Part shown: one piece after another, positions 35,036 to 44,050 of the stretch | Numbering within the stretch: position 1 is the stretch's first letter | Layout: each line of letters starts with the position of its first letter | NCBI RefSeq assembly: GCF_029626155.1 | Contig: NZ_JARUBL010000001.1 | Coordinates: forward strand, 6,104,501 to 6,168,500 | Reading direction: 5' to 3' | Origin: Solwaraspora sp. WMMD1047 | Lineage (GTDB): Bacteria > Actinomycetota > Actinomycetes > Mycobacteriales > Micromonosporaceae | DNA length: 64,000 nt | Translations under genes and position numbers: made by a program | The notes under the pieces: generated by a model | Database searches by the model: none | The model's input: the letters and a program-made list of their open reading frames with translations, nothing else | What the model was told of the DNA's origin: nothing

Positions 35036-36172
35036 TCAGGCGGCCAGTTCGAGCCCGGTCGCCGGATCCGCCGCCGACGCCGACGCCGCCGGGCCGGTGG
35101 CGGGGCCGGGCAGTGCCCCGGAGGTGGCGCGCGCGGGGCCGCGGGACCACCGGCGCCCGGCGGCCAGGCCGGGTCGGTGCACCAGCGACTCGGCGGCGCG
35201 GGCGAGTTGGCGGCGGTCGGCGCCGGCGTCCGAGCGCAGGGTCCCCGCCACGGTCAGCGAGATCACCAGGTCGCGGACCGCGAGCACCCGCCGTACCGAG
35301 GCCCAGAGGCTGTCCCGGCCCAGGAACGCGGCGGCGGTGGTCACCCCTGGCGCGGCACCGGCCCGGTACCGCACGGAGAGCGGTACCACCGGGGTGCCGG
35401 CGTCGATCGCCGCCTGGAACATCGCCGGCCGGAACCGGCCCATCCCGCCGCACCGGGCCGGCGTACCGCACCAGGTGGTCCCCTCGGGGAAGACCGCGAC
35501 CACCCCGCCGGCCCGCAGCGCCGTCGCCACCTGGCCGACGGTCTCCGGCAGGCTGCGGGGGCGGTCCCGGCGGACGAAGATGGTGCCACCGGCGGCGGCC
35601 AGCGATCCGATCAGCGGCCAGCCCCGGACCTCCCGTTTGGCCAGCAGTTGGGTCGGGGCGCCGGCCAGCAGCGCCAGGACGTCGAGCCAGGAGACGTGGT
35701 TGGCGACCAGCAGCGCCCGGCGGTCGGGCAGCCGGCCGGCGACCCGCAGCCGCACCCCCAGGGCCGCGAGCACCGCCCGCGCCCAGAGCCGTCCGGCGGC
35801 GCGGCGGCCGGCGTCGGCCAACAGCGGGAGTACGGGCACCAGCAGCATGCCGAGCAGCAGGGTGCCGAGCAGCGCGACGAACCGGGCGACCTGCCGCCCG
35901 GCGGAGACCGTCGGGGTCCGCCCGGGACCCGGCAGGCAGTCGGGTCCACAGTCGGATTGCGGCTGCCAGAGCGATTCGGTCCGGCGCCCCGACGGCGCTC
36001 CGGCGGGTCGGACGGCCGGCGCGGGTCGGACGGCCGGCGCGGGTCGGGCAGCAGGCGCGGGTCGGGCAGCGGGCGCGGGTCGGGCGACCGGCGCGGGCCG
36101 GCGGGCCGGGGCCGTTTGCGGCGGGGTGGCCGAGGTGGGCCGGTTCGTGGTGGGGGTCGTCGGGCCGGTCAT
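35036..36172 (-). CDS. olsA: lyso-ornithine lipid O-acyltransferase-like (PlsC family)
   Basis: 378 residues. A low-complexity N-terminus (20-60) is built of RPAPAARPAPAVRP repeats, followed by a membrane anchor (VALLGTLLLGMLLVPVLPLLA) and a PlsC catalytic domain with HX4D in ANHVSWLDVL and FPEGTTW. It should acylate the hydroxyl of the fatty acid on lyso-ornithine lipid. The ATG overlaps the stop of the olsB-like gene by ATGA. This OlsB-then-OlsA order supports the ornithine-lipid assignment over general phospholipid synthesis. The last 40 residues are Ala/Pro-rich. Confidence 0.72.
   Translation of the reverse strand: MTGPTTPTTNRPTSATPPQTAPARRPAPVARPAPAARPAPAARPAPAVRPAPAVRPAGAPSGRRTESLWQPQSDCGPDCLPGPGRTPTVSAGRQVARFVALLGTLLLGMLLVPVLPLLADAGRRAAGRLWARAVLAALGVRLRVAGRLPDRRALLVANHVSWLDVLALLAGAPTQLLAKREVRGWPLIGSLAAAGGTIFVRRDRPRSLPETVGQVATALRAGGVVAVFPEGTTWCGTPARCGGMGRFRPAMFQAAIDAGTPVVPLSVRYRAGAAPGVTTAAAFLGRDSLWASVRRVLAVRDLVISLTVAGTLRSDAGADRRQLARAAESLVHRPGLAAGRRWSRGPARATSGALPGPATGPAASASAADPATGLELAA
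36000..36110 (-). repeat. tandem repeat encoding the Pro-Ala-Arg-rich N-terminus of the OlsA-like protein
   Basis: Repeats of about 18 bp (GCGCGGGTCGGACGGCCG and variants) encode alternating RPAPA(A/V) units. Confidence 0.6.
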
Positions 36173-36972
36173 CCGGTCGCTCCCGGGTCGGCCGCGGCTT
36201 CGCCGAGGAAGTGCCGACGGTAACGCGGGTGCATCCGGTCCATCGAGAGCAGCACGTACAGGTCTGCCACGTCGAACTCCGGGTCGTACCCGGGCTCGCC
36301 GCACACCCAGGCCCCCAGCCGCAGGTAGCCGCGCAGCAGCGGCGGCATGGCCGCCCGACCGTTGACCGGCGGTGTCGCCGCGGCGGCGATCGCGGCCGGC
36401 TCGGCGAGCCACGGGCGGTGCGGGTGGACCCGCAGCGGCGGGGGGCAGAGGTTCTGCCGGGCCACTTCGTGCCAGACCGCCAGGGCGGTGGCACCGCCGT
36501 CGCGCAGCGGCACCGAGGCGCAACCACCGAGCCAGCGCAGCCCGCGCAGGTGCAGGTAGCGGGCGATGCCCGCCCACATCAGGTTGATCACGGCGCCGGA
36601 GCGGTGGGCCGGGTCGACGCAGGAGCGGCCGATCTCGACCAGGTCGTCGCGCAGCGGCGCCAGCCCCCGCAGGTCGAACTCGCCCTCGGCGTAGCGCCGG
36701 CCGACCCGGCCGACGCGCTGCGGTGGCAGCATCCGGTAGGTGCCGACCACCGCCCCGGTCCGGTCGTCGCGGACGATCAGGTGGTCGCAGTGTGGATCGA
36801 ACTCGTCGGCGTCGAGTCCCGTGTCGGCGGTGGGGAGGTCAACGCCGAGTTCGGCGGCGAAGACCGCGTGGCGCAGCCGCTGCGCGGCGGCGACCTGCTC
36901 CGGGGTGTCCGCGATCAGCAGGGTGTAACCGCTGGTGCCGGCCGGTGCGGCGGCGGTGAGGAGAACGGCCAT
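36169..36972 (-). CDS. olsB: ornithine N-acyltransferase-like GNAT protein
   Basis: 267 residues of the hemolysin-like/OlsB acyltransferase type. Signatures: RLRHAVFAAELG, DEFDPHCDHLIVRD, VGTYRMLPP, LVEIGRSCVDPAHR and GGCASVPL. OlsB transfers a 3-hydroxyacyl group from ACP to the alpha-amine of ornithine, the first step of phosphorus-free ornithine lipid. It is translationally coupled to the PlsC-family OlsA-like gene. The assignment is from family motifs plus gene pairing; another amine acceptor cannot be ruled out. It is divergent from the hotdog-type gene at 37098. Confidence 0.72.
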   Translation of the reverse strand: MAVLLTAAAPAGTSGYTLLIADTPEQVAAAQRLRHAVFAAELGVDLPTADTGLDADEFDPHCDHLIVRDDRTGAVVGTYRMLPPQRVGRVGRRYAEGEFDLRGLAPLRDDLVEIGRSCVDPAHRSGAVINLMWAGIARYLHLRGLRWLGGCASVPLRDGGATALAVWHEVARQNLCPPPLRVHPHRPWLAEPAAIAAAATPPVNGRAAMPPLLRGYLRLGAWVCGEPGYDPEFDVADLYVLLSMDRMHPRYRRHFLGEAAADPGATG

Positions 36973-37097
36973 GGTCTCTGTGTAAGGTGACCGGCTGCCA
37001 ACGACGTATCCCCCGCTGGAGTATCGGGTGTCATTCCAATGAACGGATGGCCGGGTGAACGGATGGCAGCGGATCGGGTTGGCTGAGGAGGCGCGGG

Positions 37098-37823
37098 ATG
37101 CGGCTGGGTGAGCGGTTCAGCGGGCCGGACGGATCGGCCAACGGCGGGTACGCGGCCGGGAGCTTCGCGGGCTGGGCCGGGGCGGTCACCGGTGGTGGAT
37201 CGGACCCGGTCGAGGTGACGTTGCGGCGGCCGCCGCCACTGGCGACCCCGTTGACGGTCGCCCGGACCGGATCGGGCGCCCGGATCAACGCCCCGGACGG
37301 CGCGCTGGTGGCCGAGGTCGAGCGGGTCGAGCCGTTCTCAGCCGTCGTACCGCCGGTCGGTTGGCAGACCGCGACGGCGGCGGCGGCCGACTACGCCGGC
37401 CACCGCGACCACCCGTTCCCCCGCTGCTACGTCTGCGGGCCGGAGCGCACCGACGGGCTGCGGATCTTTCCGGGTCGGCTGCCGGACGGGCGGACGGCCG
37501 CGCCGTTCGAGGTTCCCGCCGACGTCGGGCCGGCGACGGTCTGGGCCGCGTTGGACTGCCCGGGTGGCTGGTCGGTGATCGCGCCCGACCTACCGGGGCC
37601 GGCGGCCGGGGACCATCCGGAGCCGGCCGGCAACCGGCCGTACGTGTTGGGGCGGATCGCCGCGGTGGTGACCGCGCTGCCGACGCCCGGTGACCGCTGC
37701 GTCGTCCTCGGCGCCGCCGTCCGCGCCGAGGGGCGCAAGGCGCTGGTCCACTCCACGCTCTACGGCCCGGACGGCGCCCTACTGGCGTACGCGCGGGCCA
37801 CCTGGATCGCAACCCGGGCGTGA
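37098..37823 (+). CDS. hotdog-fold thioesterase-like protein
   Basis: 241 residues that look like two tandem hotdog-like halves. The N-terminal half contains GPDGSANGGYAAG, as in acyl-CoA thioesterase domains. The C-terminal half contains FPRCYVCGPERTDGLRIFPG (its CxxC may bind zinc), then WAALDCPGGWSV, typical of the active-site helix. Probably hydrolyses or binds acyl-CoA; substrate unknown. Starts at ATG 37098 with a strong GAGGAGG ribosome site. Followed by the ABC exporter on the same strand 94 nt on. Confidence 0.65.
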   Translation: MRLGERFSGPDGSANGGYAAGSFAGWAGAVTGGGSDPVEVTLRRPPPLATPLTVARTGSGARINAPDGALVAEVERVEPFSAVVPPVGWQTATAAAADYAGHRDHPFPRCYVCGPERTDGLRIFPGRLPDGRTAAPFEVPADVGPATVWAALDCPGGWSVIAPDLPGPAAGDHPEPAGNRPYVLGRIAAVVTALPTPGDRCVVLGAAVRAEGRKALVHSTLYGPDGALLAYARATWIATRA

Positions 37824-37917
37824 TGGCGGATACTGACCCGGATTGACTCGCACCGTGGCAAGCCGCCACGCTGTGCGGCGCGCGCCGGCCTGGCCGCGCA
37901 CCCACGGGAGGAGAGAC

Positions 37918-38856
37918 ATGTCCGACGGGCAGCGGAGCCCCACGGTCGGGACCGGCAGGATCGAGGTGTCCGGCCTGACCAAGCAGTACGGCAAGATGCG
38001 CGCGGTCGACAATCTGTCGTTCAGCGTCGAGCCGGGCCGGGTGACCGGCTTCCTCGGGCCGAACGGCGCGGGCAAGACCACCACGCTGCGGATGTTGCTG
38101 AACCTGGTCACGCCGACCGCCGGTGGCGCCACGATCAGCGGTCAGCGCTACGCCGACCTGCCGGAGCCGGCGAAACACGTCGGTGCGGTGCTGGAGGCGT
38201 CCAGCGCCCACAAGGGGCGGACCGGGGTCAACCACCTGCGGGTGATCTGCGCGGCTGCCGGTCTGCCGAAGTCCCGGGCCGACGAGGCGCTGGCCATGGT
38301 CGGTCTGACCCCGGCGGCGAAGCGCAAGTTCAAGGGTTACTCGCTGGGCATGAAGCAGCGGCTCGGCATCGCCGCCGCCATGCTCGGCGATCCGAAGGTG
38401 CTGCTGCTCGACGAGCCGGCCAACGGTTTGGACCCGGAGGGCATCCGGTGGATGCGCGGGTTCCTCAAGACGCTCGCCGCCGAGGGCCGCACGGTGCTGG
38501 TCTCCAGCCACCTGCTGTCGGAGATGCAGCTGCTCGCCGACGACGTGGTGATCATCGCGGCCGGCAAGCTGATCCGGCAGGGGCCGGTGGCCGAGGTGAT
38601 GGGCTCGATGACGCACGGCGCCCAGATCCGGGTACGCACCCCCGACGCGGAGAAGCTGACCACCGCGTTGGGCCAGCAGAATGCCACGGTGACCCGGGGC
38701 CAGGACGGCGAGCTGCTGGTTGCCGGGGTGGACGCGCCGACCGTCGGGCGGACCGCGTTGGCGGCCGGGGTGGAGCTGCACGAGCTGACCGCGGAGCGCC
38801 CCGACCTGGAACGGGTCTTCCTCGAACTGACCTCCGGAAAGGCGGGAATCCGATGA
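37918..38856 (+). CDS. ABC exporter ATPase (drug/lantibiotic-type)
   Basis: 312 residues. Walker A GPNGAGKTT, signature around YSLGMKQRLG (a degenerate LSGGQ, usual for this subclass), Walker B LLLDEPANGLDPEG, and H-loop SSHLL. A C-terminal extension of about 90 residues is typical of BcrA/DrrA-type exporters. ATG 37918 follows GGGAGGAGAG. The stop overlaps the permease start (ATGA). Substrate unknown. Confidence 0.92.
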   Translation: MSDGQRSPTVGTGRIEVSGLTKQYGKMRAVDNLSFSVEPGRVTGFLGPNGAGKTTTLRMLLNLVTPTAGGATISGQRYADLPEPAKHVGAVLEASSAHKGRTGVNHLRVICAAAGLPKSRADEALAMVGLTPAAKRKFKGYSLGMKQRLGIAAAMLGDPKVLLLDEPANGLDPEGIRWMRGFLKTLAAEGRTVLVSSHLLSEMQLLADDVVIIAAGKLIRQGPVAEVMGSMTHGAQIRVRTPDAEKLTTALGQQNATVTRGQDGELLVAGVDAPTVGRTALAAGVELHELTAERPDLERVFLELTSGKAGIR

Positions 38857-39689
38857 GACTGATCCGCTCCGAGCTGGTCAAGATCCGTACCACGAACACC
38901 TGGTGGCTCTTTGCCGGCGGCGCCTTCCTGATGCTGGTGCTGGCGTTCCTCTACAACATGCTCTTCGCCAACTTCGCCCTGGACAACCCCGACACCAGCA
39001 CCGAGGGGCTCTCGCCGGAGCAGGCGGAGCAGGTGGTGGCCCAGTCCGATGTCGTCTTCCAGGCGGCGAACCTCTACACCTCGGGCCAGTTCTTCGGCCT
39101 GCTCTTCGTGATGCTGCTCGGCATCATCCTGGTGACGAACGAGTTCTATCACCAGACCGCGACCACGACCTTCCTGACCGCGCCGCACCGTACCGCGGTG
39201 GTGTTGGCCAAGCTGGTGGTGGCGACCCTGCTCGGGGCGGCGTTCTGGCTGGTCACGACCGCGTTGACCATCCCGGCGACGATGGTCTTCCTGGCCAGCA
39301 AGGGGGTGGACAACCACTTCGGCGACTGGCCGATCACCCGCGCGCTGCTGCTCAACCTGCTCGCGTACACGCTGTGGGGCATTTTCGGGGTGGGCTTCGG
39401 GGTGCTGATCCGCAGCCAGATCGGTGCCACCATCACGGCGGTGGTGCTCTACCTGCTCGGTACCACGGCGGCGGGCATCCTCTTCGCGGTGCTGCAGGAC
39501 CGGTTCGACGCGGAGTGGATCGGCGAGTTGCAGGTGCTCGTCCCGTCGATCGCCTCGTCGCTGATGATCAGTGGGACGGAGCTACCCGGCAGTCCACCAC
39601 AGTGGGTGGGCGCGGTGGTGCTGATCGGCTACGCCCTGGTGACGGGCACGGTCGGCTCACTGATCATGCGGACTCGGGACATTTCATGA
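38853..39689 (+). CDS. ABC-2 type exporter permease
   Basis: 278 residues with six predicted membrane helices, starting MRLIRSELVKIRTTNTWW, the standard opening of ABC-2 permeases of this class. An extracytoplasmic loop of about 40 residues (NFALDNPDTSTEGLSPEQ) follows the first helix. Pairs with the ATPase immediately upstream through a 4-nt overlap. Confidence 0.92.
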   Translation: MRLIRSELVKIRTTNTWWLFAGGAFLMLVLAFLYNMLFANFALDNPDTSTEGLSPEQAEQVVAQSDVVFQAANLYTSGQFFGLLFVMLLGIILVTNEFYHQTATTTFLTAPHRTAVVLAKLVVATLLGAAFWLVTTALTIPATMVFLASKGVDNHFGDWPITRALLLNLLAYTLWGIFGVGFGVLIRSQIGATITAVVLYLLGTTAAGILFAVLQDRFDAEWIGELQVLVPSIASSLMISGTELPGSPPQWVGAVVLIGYALVTGTVGSLIMRTRDIS

Positions 39690-39910
39690 CAGAAACCTCA
39701 AGATGCCATTCTGAAGTGTGAAACCGGACACGGGCCGGACGTGGCAATGCCGACCGTCATCGCACGGCGTAGCCTTGATCCCGACTCCTGAACCGGCCTT
39801 CAGTGGCGGTGGAGCCCGCGCGCGTGGCAACCGCGTGCGACCGAACCAAGCGCGCGACGGACGAACCGCGCGAAGACGAACGACCCGCGTGAAAGAGGCG
39901 ATTACCGGCC

Positions 39911-42900
39911 GTGTCAACCCAGCAGACGTCGCAGGAGAACCCACTGGCGGGTTTCGGCCCGAACGAGTGGATCGTCGAGGAGATGTACCAGCGCTACCTC
40001 GCCGACCCGAACAGCGTTGACTCGGCCTGGCACGACTTCTTCGCCGACTACCGCCCGCCCGGCGACGGCACCGCACCGGCGACGTCCGGGGCGAGCGGCG
40101 CGGACCGGTCGGCGGGCGGCAAGGACGCGGCCGCCGGCACCGCGGGAAAGACAGGCGACGGCGGCGGGCGCGGCACCGGTCGACAGACCGGCACCGCGCC
40201 GGCCGCCGACGGCCGGCAGACCACCGGTACGGCGAAGCAGGGTGCCGCCGCCAAGTCGGGCGGACCAGCCGCCAAATCAGCCACCGCCCCGGCCGGCAAG
40301 CCCGCGGAGAAGTCCGCAGGCGCACCGGCGCAGAAGTCCACGACGACCGGCGGCAAGGCCACCGCCGGCCAGGCCGCCCCGGCCAAGTCGACCGCGGCCA
40401 AGCCCGCAACCGGCAAGGCCGCCGACGACGCGGGCGCCGGCGCCGCCGCGACCACCCCGCTGCGCGGCGTGGCGGCCCGGATCGTCCAGAACATGGACGC
40501 CTCGCTCGCCGTACCGACCGCCACCAGCGTGCGGGCGGTGCCGGCGAAGCTGCTCGTCGACAACCGCATCGTGATCAACAACCACCTGGCCCGGGGGCGG
40601 GGCGGCAAGGTCAGCTTCACCCACCTGATCGGCTTCGCCCTGGTCCGCGCCCTCGCCGAGCGCCCGGAGATGAACAACTCCTACACGTCGGTGGACGGCA
40701 AGCCGGCCGTGGTCAAGCCGGAGCACGTCAACCTGGGCATCGCCATCGACCTGGTGAAGCCGGACGGTTCGCGCAACCTGGTGGTGCCCTCCATCAAGGG
40801 CTGCGAGCAGATGGACTTCCGCCAGTTCTGGCAGGCGTACGAGGACGTGGTCCGGCGGGCCCGGCGCAACGAGCTGACCATGGAGGACTACGGGGGCACC
40901 ACGATCTCGCTCACCAATCCGGGCGGCATCGGCACGGTGCACTCGCAGCCCCGGCTGATGGTCGGGCAGGGCACCATCGTCGGCGTCGGCGCGATGGAAT
41001 ACCCGGCGCACTACGCCGGGATGTCCGAGGAGACCCTCGCCGAGCTCGCCGTCAGCAAGATCATCACGCTGACCAGCACCTACGACCACCGGATCATCCA
41101 GGGCGCGCAGTCCGGCGAGTTCCTCAAGAGCATCCACGAGCTGGTCCTCGGCGAGCACGGCTTCTACGACCAGATCTTCACCTCGCTGCGGATCCCGTAC
41201 GAGCCGGTGCGCTGGATGCGCGACGTGGCGGTCAGCTCCGAGGGGCAGATCAACAAGACCGCCCGGGTGCACGAGCTGATCCACGCGTACCGGGTCCGGG
41301 GTCACCTGATGGCCGACACCGACCCGCTGGAATTCAAGATCCGCAAGCACCCGGACCTGGACGTTCTCCAGCACGGGCTGACCCTGTGGGACCTGGACCG
41401 CAACTTCCCGGTGGGCGGCTTCGCCGGCAAGCAGCGGATGAAGCTGCGCGACATCCTCGGGGTGCTGCGGGATTCGTACTGCCGCCGGGTCGGCGTGGAG
41501 TACATGCACATCCAGGACCCCGAGGAGCGCCGCTGGATCCAGGAGCGGATCGAGCTGCGGTACGAGAAGCCCTCGGCGGACGAGCAGAAGCACGTGCTCA
41601 ACCGGTTGAACGCCGCCGAGGCGTTCGAGACCTTCCTGCAGACCAAGTACGTCGGCCAGAAGCGCTTCTCGCTGGAGGGTGGCGAGTCGCTGATTCCGCT
41701 GCTCGGCGAGGTGCTGGAAGCCTCGGCCGAGGCCGATCTCGACGAGGTCGTGATCGGGATGGCGCACCGGGGTCGGCTCAACGTGCTGGCCAACATCGTC
41801 GGCAAGCCGTACGAGAAGATCTTCTCCGAGTTCGAGGGGCACCTGGACCCACGCTCGACGCAGGGCTCCGGCGACGTGAAGTACCACCTCGGTCAGGCCG
41901 GCAAGTTCACCACCCCGGACGGGGAGCACTCGATCAAGGTCTCGGTGACGGCGAACCCGTCGCACCTGGAGGCGGTCGACCCGGTGCTGGAGGGCATCGT
42001 CCGGGCCAAGCAGGACCGGATCGACCTCAAGCTGGAGGGCTACACGGTGCTGCCGCTCGCCGTGCACGGCGACGCCGCGTTCGCCGGCCAGGGCGTGGTG
42101 GCCGAGACGCTCAACCTCTCGCAGCTGCGCGGCTACCGCACCGGCGGCACGGTGCACGTGGTGGTCAACAACCAGGTCGGCTTCACCACCGCCCCGGAGT
42201 ACTCCCGCTCCAGCCTCTACAGCACCGACGTGGCCCGGATGATCCAGGCGCCGATCTTCCACGTCAACGGCGACGACCCGGAGGCGGTCGTGCGGGTCGC
42301 CCGGTTGGCCTTCGAGTACCGCCAGGCGTTCAACAAGGACGTCGTGATCGACATGGTCTGCTACCGCCGGCGCGGGCACAACGAGGGCGACGACCCGTCG
42401 ATGTCCAACCCGCAGATGTACAAGATCATCGACTCGAAGCGGTCGGTCCGCAAGCTCTACACCGAGGAGCTGATCGGTCGGGGCGACATCACCCTGGAGG
42501 ACGCCGAGGAGCTGCTCCGCGACTTCCAGGCGCAGCTGGAGCGGGTCTTCAAGGCCACCCGGGACGCGGCCGCCGTGCCGCCCCGGCAGCTCACCCGCCC
42601 GCCCCGGCAGCAGGAGAACGAGCCGGAGGTGACCACCGCCGTGGACGCCTCCGTGCTGCGCGCGGTGGGCGAGGCGCACCTGGCGCTGCCCGAGGGTTTC
42701 ACCCCGCACAAGCGGATCCAGCAACTGCTGGAGCGGCGGGCGAAGATGGCCACCGAGGGCGGCATCGACTGGGGCTTCGGCGAGATCATCGCGTTCGGTT
42801 CGCTGCTGCACGACGGGGTGACGGTCCGGCTGGCCGGCCAGGACTCCCGGCGCGGCACCTTCGTCCAGCGGCACGCCGTGATCGTCGACGGCCGGACCGG

Positions 42901-43792
42901 CACCGAGCACCTGCCGCTGTCGGCGCTCACCAGTGAGCAGGCCCGGTTCTTCGTGCACGACTCGCTGCTGTCCGAGTACGCGGCGATGGGCTTCGAGTAC
43001 GGCTACTCGGTGGAGAACACCGAGGCGCTGGTGCTCTGGGAGGCGCAGTTCGGCGACTTCGGCAACGGCGCGCAGACCGTGGTGGACGAGTTCGTCTCCT
43101 CCGGCGAGGTCAAGTGGGCGCAGCGTTCCTCGCTGACCCTGCTGCTGCCGCACGGCCACGAGGGGCAGGGGCCGGACCACACCTCCGGCCGCCCGGAGCG
43201 GTTCCTGCAGATGTGCGCCGAGGACAACATGCGGGTGGCGATCCCGACCACCCCGGCGAACTACTTCCACCTGCTTCGCCGGCAGGCGCTGTCGGAGAAG
43301 CGCAAGCCGCTGGTGGTCTTCACCCCAAAGTCGCTGCTGCGGCACAAGCTCTGCGTCTCCGGCGTGCAGGACTTCACCACCGGCACCTTCCAGCCCGTCC
43401 TGCCGGACAGCGAGAGCCCGAACCCGGAGTCGGTGAAGCGGGTCCTGCTCTGCACCGGCAAGATCTACTACGACCTGCTGCAGGCCCGTAGGGATCGCGG
43501 CATCACCGACACCGCGCTGCTGCGGATGGAGCAGCTCTACCCGCTGCCGGTGGAGGAGGTGCGGGCGGCGCTTGCCGGCTACCCGAACGCCGAGGACTTC
43601 GTCTGGGTGCAGGAGGAGCCGGCCAACCAGGGTGCCTGGTCGTTCATCGCGCTCAACCTGCTGGAGCACCTGGAAGGGCTGCGACTGCGCCGGATCTCCC
43701 GGCCGGCCGCCGCCGCCCCGGCGGTCGGCTCGATGAAGCTGCACGAGAACGAGCAGACCGACCTGCTCGCGGCCGTCCTCCCCCAGCCCTGA
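39911..43792 (+). CDS. kgd: multifunctional 2-oxoglutarate decarboxylase/dehydrogenase (E1 fused to E2-like domain)
   Basis: 1293 residues, the actinobacterial KGD/OdhA type. The N-terminal E1 tail ([16 protein letters not shown]) is followed by a long Ala/Lys/Thr-rich linker (about 60-185). Next is an E2-like succinyltransferase domain (about 195-420) with the active-site [13 protein letters not shown]. The TPP-dependent E1 core (about 430-1293) contains [10 protein letters not shown] and a [17 protein letters not shown] thiamine site. It feeds 2-oxoglutarate into the TCA cycle, usually sharing E2p and E3 with pyruvate dehydrogenase, and is inhibited by unphosphorylated GarA/OdhI, not seen here. 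The GTG start has AAAGAGG 12 nt upstream, rather distant. Confidence 0.96.
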   Translation: MSTQQTSQENPLAGFGPNEWIVEEMYQRYLADPNSVDSAWHDFFADYRPPGDGTAPATSGASGADRSAGGKDAAAGTAGKTGDGGGRGTGRQTGTAPAADGRQTTGTAKQGAAAKSGGPAAKSATAPAGKPAEKSAGAPAQKSTTTGGKATAGQAAPAKSTAAKPATGKAADDAGAGAAATTPLRGVAARIVQNMDASLAVPTATSVRAVPAKLLVDNRIVINNHLARGRGGKVSFTHLIGFALVRALAERPEMNNSYTSVDGKPAVVKPEHVNLGIAIDLVKPDGSRNLVVPSIKGCEQMDFRQFWQAYEDVVRRARRNELTMEDYGGTTISLTNPGGIGTVHSQPRLMVGQGTIVGVGAMEYPAHYAGMSEETLAELAVSKIITLTSTYDHRIIQGAQSGEFLKSIHELVLGEHGFYDQIFTSLRIPYEPVRWMRDVAVSSEGQINKTARVHELIHAYRVRGHLMADTDPLEFKIRKHPDLDVLQHGLTLWDLDRNFPVGGFAGKQRMKLRDILGVLRDSYCRRVGVEYMHIQDPEERRWIQERIELRYEKPSADEQKHVLNRLNAAEAFETFLQTKYVGQKRFSLEGGESLIPLLGEVLEASAEADLDEVVIGMAHRGRLNVLANIVGKPYEKIFSEFEGHLDPRSTQGSGDVKYHLGQAGKFTTPDGEHSIKVSVTANPSHLEAVDPVLEGIVRAKQDRIDLKLEGYTVLPLAVHGDAAFAGQGVVAETLNLSQLRGYRTGGTVHVVVNNQVGFTTAPEYSRSSLYSTDVARMIQAPIFHVNGDDPEAVVRVARLAFEYRQAFNKDVVIDMVCYRRRGHNEGDDPSMSNPQMYKIIDSKRSVRKLYTEELIGRGDITLEDAEELLRDFQAQLERVFKATRDAAAVPPRQLTRPPRQQENEPEVTTAVDASVLRAVGEAHLALPEGFTPHKRIQQLLERRAKMATEGGIDWGFGEIIAFGSLLHDGVTVRLAGQDSRRGTFVQRHAVIVDGRTGTEHLPLSALTSEQARFFVHDSLLSEYAAMGFEYGYSVENTEALVLWEAQFGDFGNGAQTVVDEFVSSGEVKWAQRSSLTLLLPHGHEGQGPDHTSGRPERFLQMCAEDNMRVAIPTTPANYFHLLRRQALSEKRKPLVVFTPKSLLRHKLCVSGVQDFTTGTFQPVLPDSESPNPESVKRVLLCTGKIYYDLLQARRDRGITDTALLRMEQLYPLPVEEVRAALAGYPNAEDFVWVQEEPANQGAWSFIALNLLEHLEGLRLRRISRPAAAAPAVGSMKLHENEQTDLLAAVLPQP

Positions 43793-43812
43793 CCGGACAC
43801 TTGGAGGAACGG

Positions 43813-43992
43813 GTGTACTTCACCGACCGGGGCATCGAGGAGCTGGTCGAACGCCGGGGCGACGAGAGCGTCACCCTGGAGTGGCTGGGTGAGCGGTTGC
43901 GCGACTTCGTCGACCTCAACCCCGAGTTCGAGACGCCCGTCGAGCGGCTCGCCACCTGGCTGGCCCGCCTCGACGACCCCGACGACGAGTGA
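43813..43992 (+). CDS. DUF6104 family small protein
   Basis: 59 residues beginning VYFTDRGIEELVERRGDE and ending WLARLDDPDDE, acidic and helical. This small protein family commonly follows the oxoglutarate decarboxylase gene in actinomycetes; the function is unknown. GTG 43813 is chosen because GGAGG lies 5 nt upstream; the in-frame TTG at 43801 overlaps the ribosome site. The gap from kgd is only 20 nt, so it is co-transcribed. Confidence 0.8.
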   Translation: MYFTDRGIEELVERRGDESVTLEWLGERLRDFVDLNPEFETPVERLATWLARLDDPDDE

Positions 43993-44038
43993 GGACCGGT
44001 CGGGACCAACGGCCCTCCGTCCGGTCCCTCCGGTTCGA

Positions 44039-44044
44039 TAGGTT
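44039..44044 (+). promoter_or_regulatory. -10 element of leaderless pta promoter
   Basis: TAGGTT, six bases, then GTG 44051; this favours the second of two in-frame GTG codons as the start. Confidence 0.45.
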
Positions 44045-44050
44045 GTGGGC

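Noticed and set aside
34959-36527. long frame fusing an acyltransferase-like shadow to the response regulator
   Set aside because: The upstream portion is an off-frame reading of the OlsBA-like genes; the regulator has a normal length from ATG 34958.
40277-43744. 1155-codon minus-strand frame opposite kgd
   Set aside because: His/Val/Gly-rich shadow of a strongly conserved enzyme.
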